From Flavobacteriales bacterium (GTDB lineage: Bacteria > Bacteroidota > Bacteroidia > Flavobacteriales > PHOS-HE28): DNA of 22,421 nucleotides. The translations under genes were made by a program, and so were the position numbers. Below the pieces are notes generated by a model. It saw only the letters and a list, made by a program, of their open reading frames with translations, was not told the origin of the DNA and did not search any database. Shown here piece after piece: positions 7,609 through 16,080 of this stretch. Location of the stretch: contig SSGN01000008.1 of assembly GCA_008016945.1 (NCBI GenBank), positions 1 through 22,421 on the forward strand, read 5' to 3'. Every line of letters starts with the position of its first letter. The stretch's first letter is position 1.

Positions 7609-10600
7609 CGCACCAGCTGGATGTATCCGGTCAAAGGCTCGCCCCCACTGCCCAGATCGAGCACATAGAAATACGTGCCCGCCGCCGCTGGCCCTGCGAG
7701 GGTCGCGTTGGGCGAGGAGCCATCCCACACCACGTTCTTGTTGTCATACCCGGAAGCTGAATAGAGCTTGGCACCCCAGCGGTTGAATATGGTGATGGTA
7801 TTGCCGGGGTACCCTTCTATGCCGGGGATCACAAAGGTCTCGTTGGTGCCGTCACCGTTGGGCGAGAACGACTCCGGCACGAACACCTCGGTATCGAAGT
7901 TGCATGGGCTGGTGGCTTCGACCAGGACCGACGAACAGGCGAACGCATCGCCCAAGCTCACCGAGAACGGCCTGCTCACGACCACGGGCGCACTGGTGAA
8001 AACGTAAGGTGCAGTGGTGGTGATGGTGCCTGTGTCCCCAACCACCATGTACGATCCAGGATCCCCTCCTTCGATGGTGAACGTGACCACGTAGGTCCGA
8101 TCCCGTTCGTTGCAGGTAGCCACCACATCCACGGCGATCGGGTTGGAGATCACCTCCACCTTCAGCATCGCCGATGCCGAATTGCAGCCTTGCACCGCAA
8201 CGGTGTACAAGAATTCATGCACACCCACATCCATGTGCGTCGTGTTCAGCAGATCCCCGGTCAGACCACCTGTGCCACCCAGGTCGGCCCATGTGCCACC
8301 GGGATCCGGGGTGCCGTTCAGGGCCTGAAGGAGCGGATACGCGATCAGGGTATCGCAGAGGACCACTTGCGCCGGTAGGCCGGCGTCCGGAGTCTGGTTG
8401 ATGACGATGGTGAACACGGCGCTCGTGTCGGCACAGTAGCTATTGCCTTCCACCGTATAACGGTACGTTCCACCGGGGTGCGTGGCTGGGTTCAGCATAC
8501 CATCGAACACACCGGCAGGACCGCTCCAAACGCCACCGGTATCGGGTGTACCACCCAGGTGATCGGCCAGGTCCAACGGTGCAGCCGTTGCGCACACCAC
8601 CAGGTCCGTTGCCGTACCAGGATCCGGGTATTCCACGGTGGTGACCAGCACGGTGGACTGTACCGTTCCGCAACCAGGATCCTGGATGGTATACACGAAA
8701 GCGTTCTGTCCGCCGACCGGCAGCAGGGTCGCATCGAGCAATCCACCGGGCAAAAGTCCAGGTGCTCCGGCCATGGCGGTCCACTCACCACCGGTATCCG
8801 GATCACCGCCCAGGGCCTGGAACAGATCGAAAGCGGTGTATGATCCGCAAATGGTGAGCGCACTGTCGCTGCCGGCATTGGCTCCGGCCCCAACCTCTAC
8901 CGTGATGACGCTCACCGCATTGACGCACGGGGCCGTTGCCGTGATCGCGTACTGGAACGCCCAAGTACCATTACCGGCCACCGAGGGATCGAACACATGG
9001 CCATTGAGCGCACCGGATGCGCCAAGGTCGGTCCAGATACCACCCATACCCGCACCGGGGCCCAGGGCCGCGAACAGGTCCACCGAATCCTGTGTGGCGC
9101 ACGCGGACACCGTGGACGACACGCCAGCGAAAGGTGCCACCGACCGGTTGATCGTGAGCCTGGCCGTGTCATTGGCACAAGGTGCGGTCCCCGAGACCAC
9201 ATAGGTGTATACCCCACCGGGATCGGCCGTAGGGTTGAAGGTGGTGGTATGCGTGGCGCCGCCCTCGGTATACCACACCCCACCTTGCTGTGGCAGCCCC
9301 CCGAGCTGTAAGCGCATATTGAAAGGGGCATCGCTGGAACAGATGGCGATGGTGGCATCCACGCCCGCATAGGGCGCCACGGGTTCGGTCACGGTGACCG
9401 CCGCCACCGCCGCCGGGCAGGGTGCCTGCCCCACCACCCGATAGAGGTAGGTCCCGGGAACATCCACAGCAGGGTTATAGAAGCCAGAGACCTGAACCCC
9501 GCCCAAAGTCCATTGGCCACCGGTCTGTGCGTTCGGCCCGAGGGTGGTGAACAGATCCACTACGGACCCGGTGGAGCAAATGGACACGTTCGTATCGTTG
9601 CCCGCGTTGGGCGGCTGCCTCACCTCAACGGTGACCAATGCCGTATCGGCCGCACATCCACCGACCGCAGGCACCACGTATTTGTATACGCCAGGCGTAT
9701 CCACCGCCGGCTGGAAGACACCGGTCGGATGCACCGCACCGCCTGGGGTGAGCCAGAACCCACCGGCATCCGGGCCACAACCCAACGCACTGATCAACTG
9801 GCCGGGCGCTTCGTTCAGGCAGAAGGCCTTGAACCCATCGCAGCCTGCGAACGGACCATCCTCCACCAGGACGGTCACCAAGGCCGTATCGCCTTCACAG
9901 GATGCGGTGGAGGGGATCACGTAGCGGAATCGCCATGTGGTGTTGGCATTGAGTTGGGCACCGCTGAACACACTGCCGATCAATCCGCCGCTGCCATCCA
10001 GATCGGTCCAACCACCGCCGGCTTGTGGTGTACCCCCGAGCAGGCCGAAGAGATCCACCAACTGATTCTTACAGACCGTGGTCGAAACATCGTCACCGGC
10101 ATCGAGCGCATCGGATACCACCACCGTCACCACCGCGCTCGCTGCCGCACAGGGCCCAACGCCCGCCACGGTATACCGGAAACGATAGGTACCCGGTGCG
10201 AGCGAGGTGGCATTCAGCTGACCTCCATTCAGCTGGCCGCTACCATCCAGGTCCGTCCATGTTCCACCGGCATTCGGCGCCCCACCCAGCCCGCTGGCCA
10301 AGGTGATCGAGGCATCACCGACACATGCGGCGATGGTGCCATCCGTTCCAGCGACCGGCGCCGGAACCAACGTGATCTGTACCTGGGCCACCTTGTTCGG
10401 GCACGGCGCGAGGCCCACGACGGTATACACGTAGGCACCGCTCACATCCACCGCCGGGTCGAAGAACTGGGAATGTTCACTTCCGCCGAAGGTCCACGTA
10501 CCGCTGGTGGCCGGTGTGCCGCCAAGCCGGTCGATCAGTGCCACGGGTGCGCTCGAAGAGCAGATCTGCACCACCGTACTGATGCCGGCATCCACCGCCT

Positions 10601-13600
10601 GGTTCACCACGATGGTGGCCGTGGCCGAGTCCGATGCACAGGGGGCCAGTCCTTGGATGCGGTACTTGTACACACCGGGCAACGAAGTCCCTGGGATGAA
10701 CTGGCTACCCACCGTGTTTCCGGAAGGCCCGGTCCATACACCGCCACCATCCGGAGCACCGGTCAGCACGGTTGCAAGCGCGAACGGCTGGTCGGAACTA
10801 CAGACGATCCGTGTTCCATTACCACCGGCATCGGGCCGATCATTCTCGATCACGTTCACTTGTGCGGTCGCATTGGCACAGGGTGCAATGCCATTCACCG
10901 TGTAGGTGTACACCCCGGGTGCGCTCTGGCCGGGCAGGTAGATGCCGGTATGTGCGACCAAGGATGGATCGCGCCAGGTTCCGTTGAGTTGTGGGGATCC
11001 GTTCAATACGGTGACGAGCTGAAGGGGAAGCTGGTCATCGCAAACGATGATCTGCCCGTTGTAGCCCGCATTGGGTTCCTGGTTCACGGTAACGGCCACG
11101 AATGCCGAATCCGCACCACATCCGATCGGACCCTGCACGGTATAGACGAAGACCCCGCTGAGGTCCGTGCCTGGTTGGAAGACTCCACTATGCGCCGCTC
11201 CATTGGACTGGCGTTTCCAAGTGCCACCCACTTGAGCATTGGTGCCAAGCAGAGGGAACAAGGGCCGTGCACCACTGTTGCTACAGAGTGGTAGCGTAGC
11301 ATCATTCCCGGCATTCGCCCTTGGGTTCACCACCACGTTCAAGGTGGCGGTGGCATTGGCACAAGGCGCTGTGCCTGCAACAGTATAGGTGTAGAGCCCC
11401 GGGGCGGTGGTCCCTGGTGTGAAGAACCCATTGGAGGCCGCGGTGCTGGGCGCCGGGCCGGTCCATGTCCCGTTCAACATGGGCGTGCCACCAAGCCGAT
11501 CGACCATGGCGAACGGCGCGGAATCATCGCAAATGGTGATGGAACGGCTCAACCCGGCACTTGGTGGTTGCACCAGGCTAACGGTGACGCTCGCGGTCGC
11601 ATTGGCACACGGCGTGATCCCCGGCACCGTGTAGGTATACGTTCCCGGGGTGGTGACCCCTGGAATGAACGAACCATTGAAGACGGCCGTGCTGGGTGCT
11701 GGTCCGGTCCAGGTGCCATTCGCCTGGGGACTCCCTCCCAATACGCTGAACAAGTTCACACTGGCACCTCCCGCACATAGTGTGAGGGGACCACCGGTAC
11801 CGGCGTTCGGCACGGGATTCTCCGTCACGGTCACGATGGCCACATCGGCCGGGCATGGCGCCGATCCGGTGACGGTATAAGTATAGTCCCCTTGGTGGTC
11901 GGTGGGTGGCTGATAGAACCCGGAGTGCGAACCACCCGGCGCTGGACGAGTCCACGTGCCGCCGGACATGGCTCCTCCGGACAACAGGTCGAACAACGCG
12001 AACGCTGCGCCATTGCTACACACGGTGGTATCGCCGTTGGTTCCGGCATTGGGTGCTTGGTTCACGTTCACCGTCAACGTGGAGATCGCATCGCTACATG
12101 GTGCGGTTCCCGTAACGGTATACACATAGATGCCCGGGACATCCACCCCTGGGGTGAACACATTGGAATGTGCCACACCTCCGAAGGACCATGAACCCGG
12201 CTGTGGCGTACCGCCCAAGCGCAAGGTCATGTTGAAAGGACCATCGCTGCTGCACACAGTGGTCACCGCGCTGTTCCCGGCAATGGGTGCCGCCACTTCG
12301 GACACGGTGACGGTGGCCGTGGCGTTCGGGCATGGAGATGTTCCGACCAGGGTATAGGTGAACACTCCGGGGGCATGCACCACTGGATCATACGTGCCGT
12401 TGCCCGGGCTCCAGGTCCCACCGGTCTGTGGGTTCCCGGTGATCAGTGGGAAGAGGCTGAACGATCCGCTATTGCCGCACACGGTAATGCCAACGCTATT
12501 CCCCGGGCGGCGGGGGGCCACAACGGTCACGCTCACCATGGCTTGATCCGCAGAGCAGGAGGCCGAACCGCTCAGTTCGTACCGGAAGTTATAGGTACCT
12601 GCGGGCACCAGGGTGGCGTTGAAGAACTGCCCGATCAGGGCGTTGGTTCCGGAAAGGTCCGCCCATGTTCCTCCCGGCTGCGGGGTTCCTGTCAACCCGG
12701 GGAAAAGATCCACCAGGTTGTTGGAGCCGCACACGGTCAGGGTACCATCGCCCCCTGCATCCAAGGCCGCCACGATCGTTACACGAACAGTGGCCTGGTC
12801 GGCACCGCATTGACCGTTGCCCGGCACGGTATAAGTGAAGTCATAATCACCAGGGGCCATACCCGTTGGGGTGAACAGACCGGCGCTCAAATGTCCGGTG
12901 GCATCATCATCGGTCCATGTCCCGCCGGCATCCGGTGTCCCGCCCAACACATCGAACAGGTCCACCACATCGCCATCGGCACAGATCGAGATCGCCGCAT
13001 CCGCCCCAGCGTAAGGCGCCTGGTTCACCGTAATGGCCACATTGGCGGTGGCGTTGACGCACGGGGCGGTGGCGTTCAGCGCATAGGTGTACACCCCTTG
13101 AGGGTCCGTTCCCGGCAGGAACACCCCGTTACTTGCCCCACCACCAGGCGCGGTCCAACCGCCCCCGGCATCCGGCGTACCTCCCAAGGCGCTGAAGAGA
13201 TCCACTGGGCCATCGGTGCTACAGCGCGAGAGCGCAGTGCTGGTGCCCGCCACAGGCTGGCGATGTTCGGTGATGGCCACCACGGCGCTCGCATTCAGGC
13301 ATGGCGAGATCCCCGTGACCGTATAGGTATATGCGCCGGGTAGCGATGTACCCGGCACGTAGGTGCCGCCGAAGGGCTGACCGTTCGGGTCGGTCCAAGT
13401 GCCGCCAGCGTTGGGTGACCCTCCGAGACGGGTGAGCAGGTTGAACGAGCTCTGGCTGCTGCACACCGTGTGGGAAGCGTTGGCGCCTGCGTTGGGCGCC
13501 TGATTCACCACCACGGTGACGAAGGCCGTGTCGTTGGCACAAGGGGCGTTACCATTCACCACGTACTTGTAGATCCCGGCCGGTGTGGTGCCAGGGATGA

Positions 13601-15560
13601 ACGTCCCCGAGAAAGGCGCATTCGCCGGGGTCCGCCAGGAGCCGGCACCACTGGGTGTGCCTCCCAACACCGTGAAGAGCTGGAACGATGCCATGGTACT
13701 ACACACCGTGATGGCACCATCGTTACCCGCATCAGGGGCCTGCACCTTGATGACCTGGACCGTGCTGGAACGCGACGTGCATGGCGCCGTGCCGGACACG
13801 GTGTAGGTATACACCCCGGCAGGATCACTGGATGGGTTCAGCATGCCCGAATGCGGATTGCCATTGGGTCTTTTCCAAGTACCTCCCGTGGTCGGCGAAC
13901 CGGTCAGGGCGGAGAACAGGCTCACCGAAGTACCATTGCTACAGACGGTCAATACGGCATTGCCACCGGGATCGGGTGGTTGAACCACGGTGATCGTAAC
14001 GGTGGCCGTGGCATTGGCGCAAGGGGTTGTTCCGGCCACGGTATAGGTGTAGGCACCGGCCGTTGAAGTACCCGGCGTGAAGGTCCCATCGCTGGCGGCA
14101 CCCCCTGGAGCGGTCCAGGTACCGCCAGCGTTAGGCGCACCACCAAGCAAGCCGAAGAGCGGGAACGGAGCATCCGAAGCACACACCGTGGAGGCCCCGT
14201 TCGTACCTGCATTCGGTGCCATAATGATGTTGACCGTGACCACGGCAGTAGCGTTGGCACAAGGAGCCACGCCGAGCACGGTATACGTATACGCTCCAGG
14301 TTGGCTGGTGCCTGGGATGAACGTTCCATTGCTCGACCCCGAAGGCCCTGTCCAGGTGCCGCCGGAGGCTGGGTTGCCACCCAGCGATCCAAAAAGATTG
14401 AACGAAGGTGCGTTCGAGCAACGGGTAACGGAGGCATTGGTCCCTGCGTTCGGCGCGGCATTCACCGCCACGGTCACCGTGGCCGTGGCGTTGGCGCAAG
14501 GGGGAACACCGGCCACGGTATAGGTGTATGTACCGGGCGCACTGGTACCAGGCACGAAGGTGCCGGAGAACGTGGCCCCACCTGGCGCGGTCCAGCTTCC
14601 ACCGCCGTCCGGGGTACCCCCGAGCAAGGTGAAGAGGCTGAAGGAGGCATCGGTGCTGCACACGGTCGTACTCGCGCTCGTACCCGCGTTCGGCGCCACT
14701 TGGACGCTGATCACGAGCGATGCCGACGCTGAAACACATGGTGAAGTTCCAGGCACGGTATAGGTATAGGTCCCAGCCACATCGGTACCGGGCACGAATG
14801 TGGGGCCATGCGGCCCACCGGGTCCTACCCAAGTGCCCCCTGGCTGGGGCGTTCCGCCCAAATGACCGATCAGCGCGAAAGAAGCAGCGTTGCTACACAC
14901 CGTGAAACTGGCACCGATACCCGGATCCGGCGCGTTCACCACGGTTACGGACACGGTGGCCGAAGCATTGGTACACGGCGGCGCGCCCAGCACGGTGTAG
15001 GTGTAGACCCCCGGCGTGGAGGTTCCCGGGGTGAAAGTGGCGGTTACCGGGGTCCCCCCAGGACCCGTCCAGGCCCCACCGGCATCCGGTGTACCACCGA
15101 GCCTGGAGAAGAGGTTGAACGCCGCTGCGTTGCTGCACACCGAAACGGTAGCGGAGCCACCAGCGTTCGGTGGTGCGTTCACGGTGACCGTGACCGTAGC
15201 CGATGGCGGAGTACATGGTGATGGTGCGCAGGGAACCGTGTAGACATACACTCCCGGAGGGTCCGTTGCGGGATCGAAAAGGGAACCACATGGACCACCC
15301 CCGGGTGCGGTCCAAGTCCCTCCAGGATCCGGATCCCCTCCCAACGCTGCGAACAGATCCGCGATCCCGCTGTTGCTGCACAGTGTTAGCGACCCATTGG
15401 TACCGGCCCCAGACTCGGTCATGATCCCCCCACCGGTCAACTCGGAAGCCACATTCTCTGCAAGTACGAGCGAAGGTCCACCGAGCAGTACAATGCCCGC
15501 GAAAAGCACCGACCGGAACGCCAGCCAAAGGATCGAATGGTACGGAGAACGGTGGTTCAC
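7605..15560 (-). CDS. Giant T9SS type B CTD surface protein with about 30 Cys-paired tandem repeats
   Basis: The protein has about 2650 residues. Its signal peptide has a hydrophobic core F-A-G-I-V-L-L-G-G and likely cleavage after V-L-A. About 30 repeats of about 81 residues follow (8141-15413), then a short beta-rich linker (about 7905-8140). The C-terminus (about 7608-7905) is a gliding-motility-associated type B sorting domain with S-P-N-G-D-G, N-R-W-G, W-D-G and G-T-Y-F-Y. There is no ATG near the 5' end. The reading frame can start at TTG 15599 or GTG 15560; I chose GTG because it gives a more compact signal peptide, while TTG adds 13 residues. The protein is expected to cross the outer membrane through the T9SS and act as an adhesin or fibre. 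No enzymatic domain is visible and its ligand is unknown. The next gene, PorP/SprF, overlaps its stop codon. Confidence 0.9.
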   Translation of the reverse strand: MNHRSPYHSILWLAFRSVLFAGIVLLGGPSLVLAENVASELTGGGIMTESGAGTNGSLTLCSNSGIADLFAALGGDPDPGGTWTAPGGGPCGSLFDPATDPPGVYVYTVPCAPSPCTPPSATVTVTVNAPPNAGGSATVSVCSNAAAFNLFSRLGGTPDAGGAWTGPGGTPVTATFTPGTSTPGVYTYTVLGAPPCTNASATVSVTVVNAPDPGIGASFTVCSNAASFALIGHLGGTPQPGGTWVGPGGPHGPTFVPGTDVAGTYTYTVPGTSPCVSASASLVISVQVAPNAGTSASTTVCSTDASFSLFTLLGGTPDGGGSWTAPGGATFSGTFVPGTSAPGTYTYTVAGVPPCANATATVTVAVNAAPNAGTNASVTRCSNAPSFNLFGSLGGNPASGGTWTGPSGSSNGTFIPGTSQPGAYTYTVLGVAPCANATAVVTVNIIMAPNAGTNGASTVCASDAPFPLFGLLGGAPNAGGTWTAPGGAASDGTFTPGTSTAGAYTYTVAGTTPCANATATVTITVVQPPDPGGNAVLTVCSNGTSVSLFSALTGSPTTGGTWKRPNGNPHSGMLNPSSDPAGVYTYTVSGTAPCTSRSSTVQVIKVQAPDAGNDGAITVCSTMASFQLFTVLGGTPSGAGSWRTPANAPFSGTFIPGTTPAGIYKYVVNGNAPCANDTAFVTVVVNQAPNAGANASHTVCSSQSSFNLLTRLGGSPNAGGTWTDPNGQPFGGTYVPGTSLPGAYTYTVTGISPCLNASAVVAITEHRQPVAGTSTALSRCSTDGPVDLFSALGGTPDAGGGWTAPGGGASNGVFLPGTDPQGVYTYALNATAPCVNATANVAITVNQAPYAGADAAISICADGDVVDLFDVLGGTPDAGGTWTDDDATGHLSAGLFTPTGMAPGDYDFTYTVPGNGQCGADQATVRVTIVAALDAGGDGTLTVCGSNNLVDLFPGLTGTPQPGGTWADLSGTNALIGQFFNATLVPAGTYNFRYELSGSASCSADQAMVSVTVVAPRRPGNSVGITVCGNSGSFSLFPLITGNPQTGGTWSPGNGTYDPVVHAPGVFTYTLVGTSPCPNATATVTVSEVAAPIAGNSAVTTVCSSDGPFNMTLRLGGTPQPGSWSFGGVAHSNVFTPGVDVPGIYVYTVTGTAPCSDAISTLTVNVNQAPNAGTNGDTTVCSNGAAFALFDLLSGGAMSGGTWTRPAPGGSHSGFYQPPTDHQGDYTYTVTGSAPCPADVAIVTVTENPVPNAGTGGPLTLCAGGASVNLFSVLGGSPQANGTWTGPAPSTAVFNGSFIPGVTTPGTYTYTVPGITPCANATASVTVSLVQPPSAGLSRSITICDDSAPFAMVDRLGGTPMLNGTWTGPAPSTAASNGFFTPGTTAPGLYTYTVAGTAPCANATATLNVVVNPRANAGNDATLPLCSNSGARPLFPLLGTNAQVGGTWKRQSNGAAHSGVFQPGTDLSGVFVYTVQGPIGCGADSAFVAVTVNQEPNAGYNGQIIVCDDQLPLQLVTVLNGSPQLNGTWRDPSLVAHTGIYLPGQSAPGVYTYTVNGIAPCANATAQVNVIENDRPDAGGNGTRIVCSSDQPFALATVLTGAPDGGGVWTGPSGNTVGSQFIPGTSLPGVYKYRIQGLAPCASDSATATIVVNQAVDAGISTVVQICSSSAPVALIDRLGGTPATSGTWTFGGSEHSQFFDPAVDVSGAYVYTVVGLAPCPNKVAQVQITLVPAPVAGTDGTIAACVGDASITLASGLGGAPNAGGTWTDLDGSGQLNGGQLNATSLAPGTYRFRYTVAGVGPCAAASAVVTVVVSDALDAGDDVSTTVCKNQLVDLFGLLGGTPQAGGGWTDLDGSGGLIGSVFSGAQLNANTTWRFRYVIPSTASCEGDTALVTVLVEDGPFAGCDGFKAFCLNEAPGQLISALGCGPDAGGFWLTPGGAVHPTGVFQPAVDTPGVYKYVVPAVGGCAADTALVTVEVRQPPNAGNDTNVSICSTGSVVDLFTTLGPNAQTGGQWTLGGVQVSGFYNPAVDVPGTYLYRVVGQAPCPAAVAAVTVTEPVAPYAGVDATIAICSSDAPFNMRLQLGGLPQQGGVWYTEGGATHTTTFNPTADPGGVYTYVVSGTAPCANDTARLTINRSVAPFAGVSSTVSACATQDSVDLFAALGPGAGMGGIWTDLGASGALNGHVFDPSVAGNGTWAFQYAITATAPCVNAVSVITVEVGAGANAGSDSALTICGSYTAFDLFQALGGDPDTGGEWTAMAGAPGLLPGGLLDATLLPVGGQNAFVYTIQDPGCGTVQSTVLVTTVEYPDPGTATDLVVCATAAPLDLADHLGGTPDTGGVWSGPAGVFDGMLNPATHPGGTYRYTVEGNSYCADTSAVFTIVINQTPDAGLPAQVVLCDTLIAYPLLQALNGTPDPGGTWADLGGTGGLTGDLLNTTHMDVGVHEFLYTVAVQGCNSASAMLKVEVISNPIAVDVVATCNERDRTYVVTFTIEGGDPGSYMVVGDTGTITTTAPYVFTSAPVVVSRPFSVSLGDAFACSSVLVEATSPCNFDTEVFVPESFSPNGDGTNETFVIPGIEGYPGNTITIFNRWGAKLYSASGYDNKNVVWDGSSPNATLAGPAAAGTYFYVLDLGSGGEPLTGYIQLVR
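8141..15413 (-). repeat. About 30 tandem coding repeats of about 242 bp (about 81 aa)
   Basis: By eye I count 30 units. A typical unit begins (N/D)-A-G, then a strand ending V-C-S, a helix-like segment with L-F-x-x-L-G-G-T-P-D-A, G-G-T-W, P-G-T, P-G-x-Y-x-Y-T-V, A-P-C, and a closing strand like A-T-V-T-V. Each unit has two cysteines roughly 50 residues apart, suggesting one disulfide per domain. Most units carry the W-T-x-P-G-G form. Seven (units 11, 12, 22, 23, 27, 28 and 30, numbered from the N-terminus) are longer, mostly with a W-x-D-L/D-D type insertion and Y-x-F-x-Y. Units 1 and 24 carry an additional cysteine pair. The repeats have diverged at DNA level; I saw no long exact copies. The units are not SprB repeats, and I cannot name a Pfam family for them. 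Confidence 0.9.
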
Positions 15561-15679
15561 AGCAAAGGAAGGATGAGCCCTGGTAAGAGGGACGTGCAAT
15601 TTACGGCGTATGGCCCAGCCATGGTCAACTCAAAACGAGGAACGCTGCAGCGTTCGACGGTCGCGCCGAATCCATCGAC

Positions 15680-15687
15680 CAAATATT
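15680..15687 (-). promoter_or_regulatory. Weak -7-like element upstream of the giant adhesin operon
   Basis: The minus strand reads AATATTTG (15687-15680), one mismatch from the Bacteroidota -7 box TAnnTTTG. No TTG is present at the expected 19-nt spacing. It lies about 80-120 nt before the two candidate start codons of the giant protein. It is offered only as the best match seen in this region. Confidence 0.22.
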
Positions 15688-15801
15688 GACGACGATGAAC
15701 CAATCGGTCACGTAAATGACACTCCGAATTGATGTTCCGTTGCCCTATGTCGTGCTTCCGTGATCGGCGATCCATCTCCACCCGTTCCTTCTTGTGGCGT
15801 T

Positions 15802-16005
15802 GGCCAGCTTGGCCGTTACGCCTACTACACCGAGCCTATTCCACCTCGAAGTGATACCACTTCGCACTAAGGAGTAGGCCGATCTGCTTGCTCTTTTTCC
15901 CAGTGCCTTCTCCGAGAGACCTATTCCGCAGGCCCGCCCCCCGGTAGCTTCGCTCCCTACGATCCACGCCTTCGGCGTTACAACAGGTCCCTCGTATCGG
16001 CCTGT
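15802..16005. other. Intergenic chain of inverted repeats, possible structured RNA or dispersed repeat
   Basis: The 15561-16080 gap holds no credible gene. Inside it are successive inverted repeats. They are GGCCA/TGGCC (15802-15814), GCCTACT/AGTAGGC (15820-15826 with 15873-15879) enclosing the perfect 7-bp hairpin CGAAGTG/CACTTCG (15847-15864), GTAG/CTAC (15944-15960), ACGCC/GGCGT with a 3-nt loop (15966-15978), and ACAGGTC/GGCCTGT with one G-T pair (15983-16005). The chain ends against a terminator. The stretch could be the 3' untranslated region of the second operon, the leader of the first, a small RNA, or a dispersed non-coding repeat. The sequence alone does not decide between these. 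Confidence 0.4.
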
Positions 16006-16006
16006 G

Positions 16007-16051
16007 AAAAATAGCCTCGGGTCCCTTCGTTCAGGCGATCCCGAACAGGCT
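16007..16051 (-). terminator. Terminator after the second adhesin/PorP operon
   Basis: On the minus strand AGCC (16051-16048), a 3-nt bulge and TCGGG (16044-16040) pair with CCCGA (16021-16017) and GGCT (16016-16013) around an 18-nt loop. ATTTTT (16012-16007) follows directly. It lies 30 nt beyond the stop codon of the PorP/SprF gene at 16081 and is oriented to end that transcript. The bulge and long loop keep this below certainty. Confidence 0.6.
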
Positions 16052-16080
16052 CTATGAAGGGCAACACGTGGATCGCGGTA

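Noticed and set aside
7609..7728. Upstream extension of the first PorP/SprF gene to 7728
   Set aside because: The 40 added residues fall inside the sorting domain coding region of the adhesin and would bury an otherwise perfect signal peptide starting at 7608.
9513..11294. Plus-strand frame of 593 aa antisense to the first repeat array
   Set aside because: It is rich in Arg, Gly, His and Ile and only mirrors the repeat period of the real gene on the other strand. The sense protein has a signal peptide, a regular repeat and a sorting domain; this frame has none.
12375..13343. Plus-strand frame of 322 aa antisense to the first repeat array
   Set aside because: It has the same antisense periodicity artefact, with no domain, signal peptide or plausible upstream context.
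8141..15413. CRISPR-like or satellite array
   Set aside because: The period is about 242 bp, the units are diverged at DNA level but conserved as protein, and the frame is continuous, so this is a coding repeat.
15557..15781. Minus-strand 74-residue frame upstream of the giant adhesin
   Set aside because: It has no signal peptide or recognisable motif and overlaps the adhesin start in another frame; it looks like a chance open frame.
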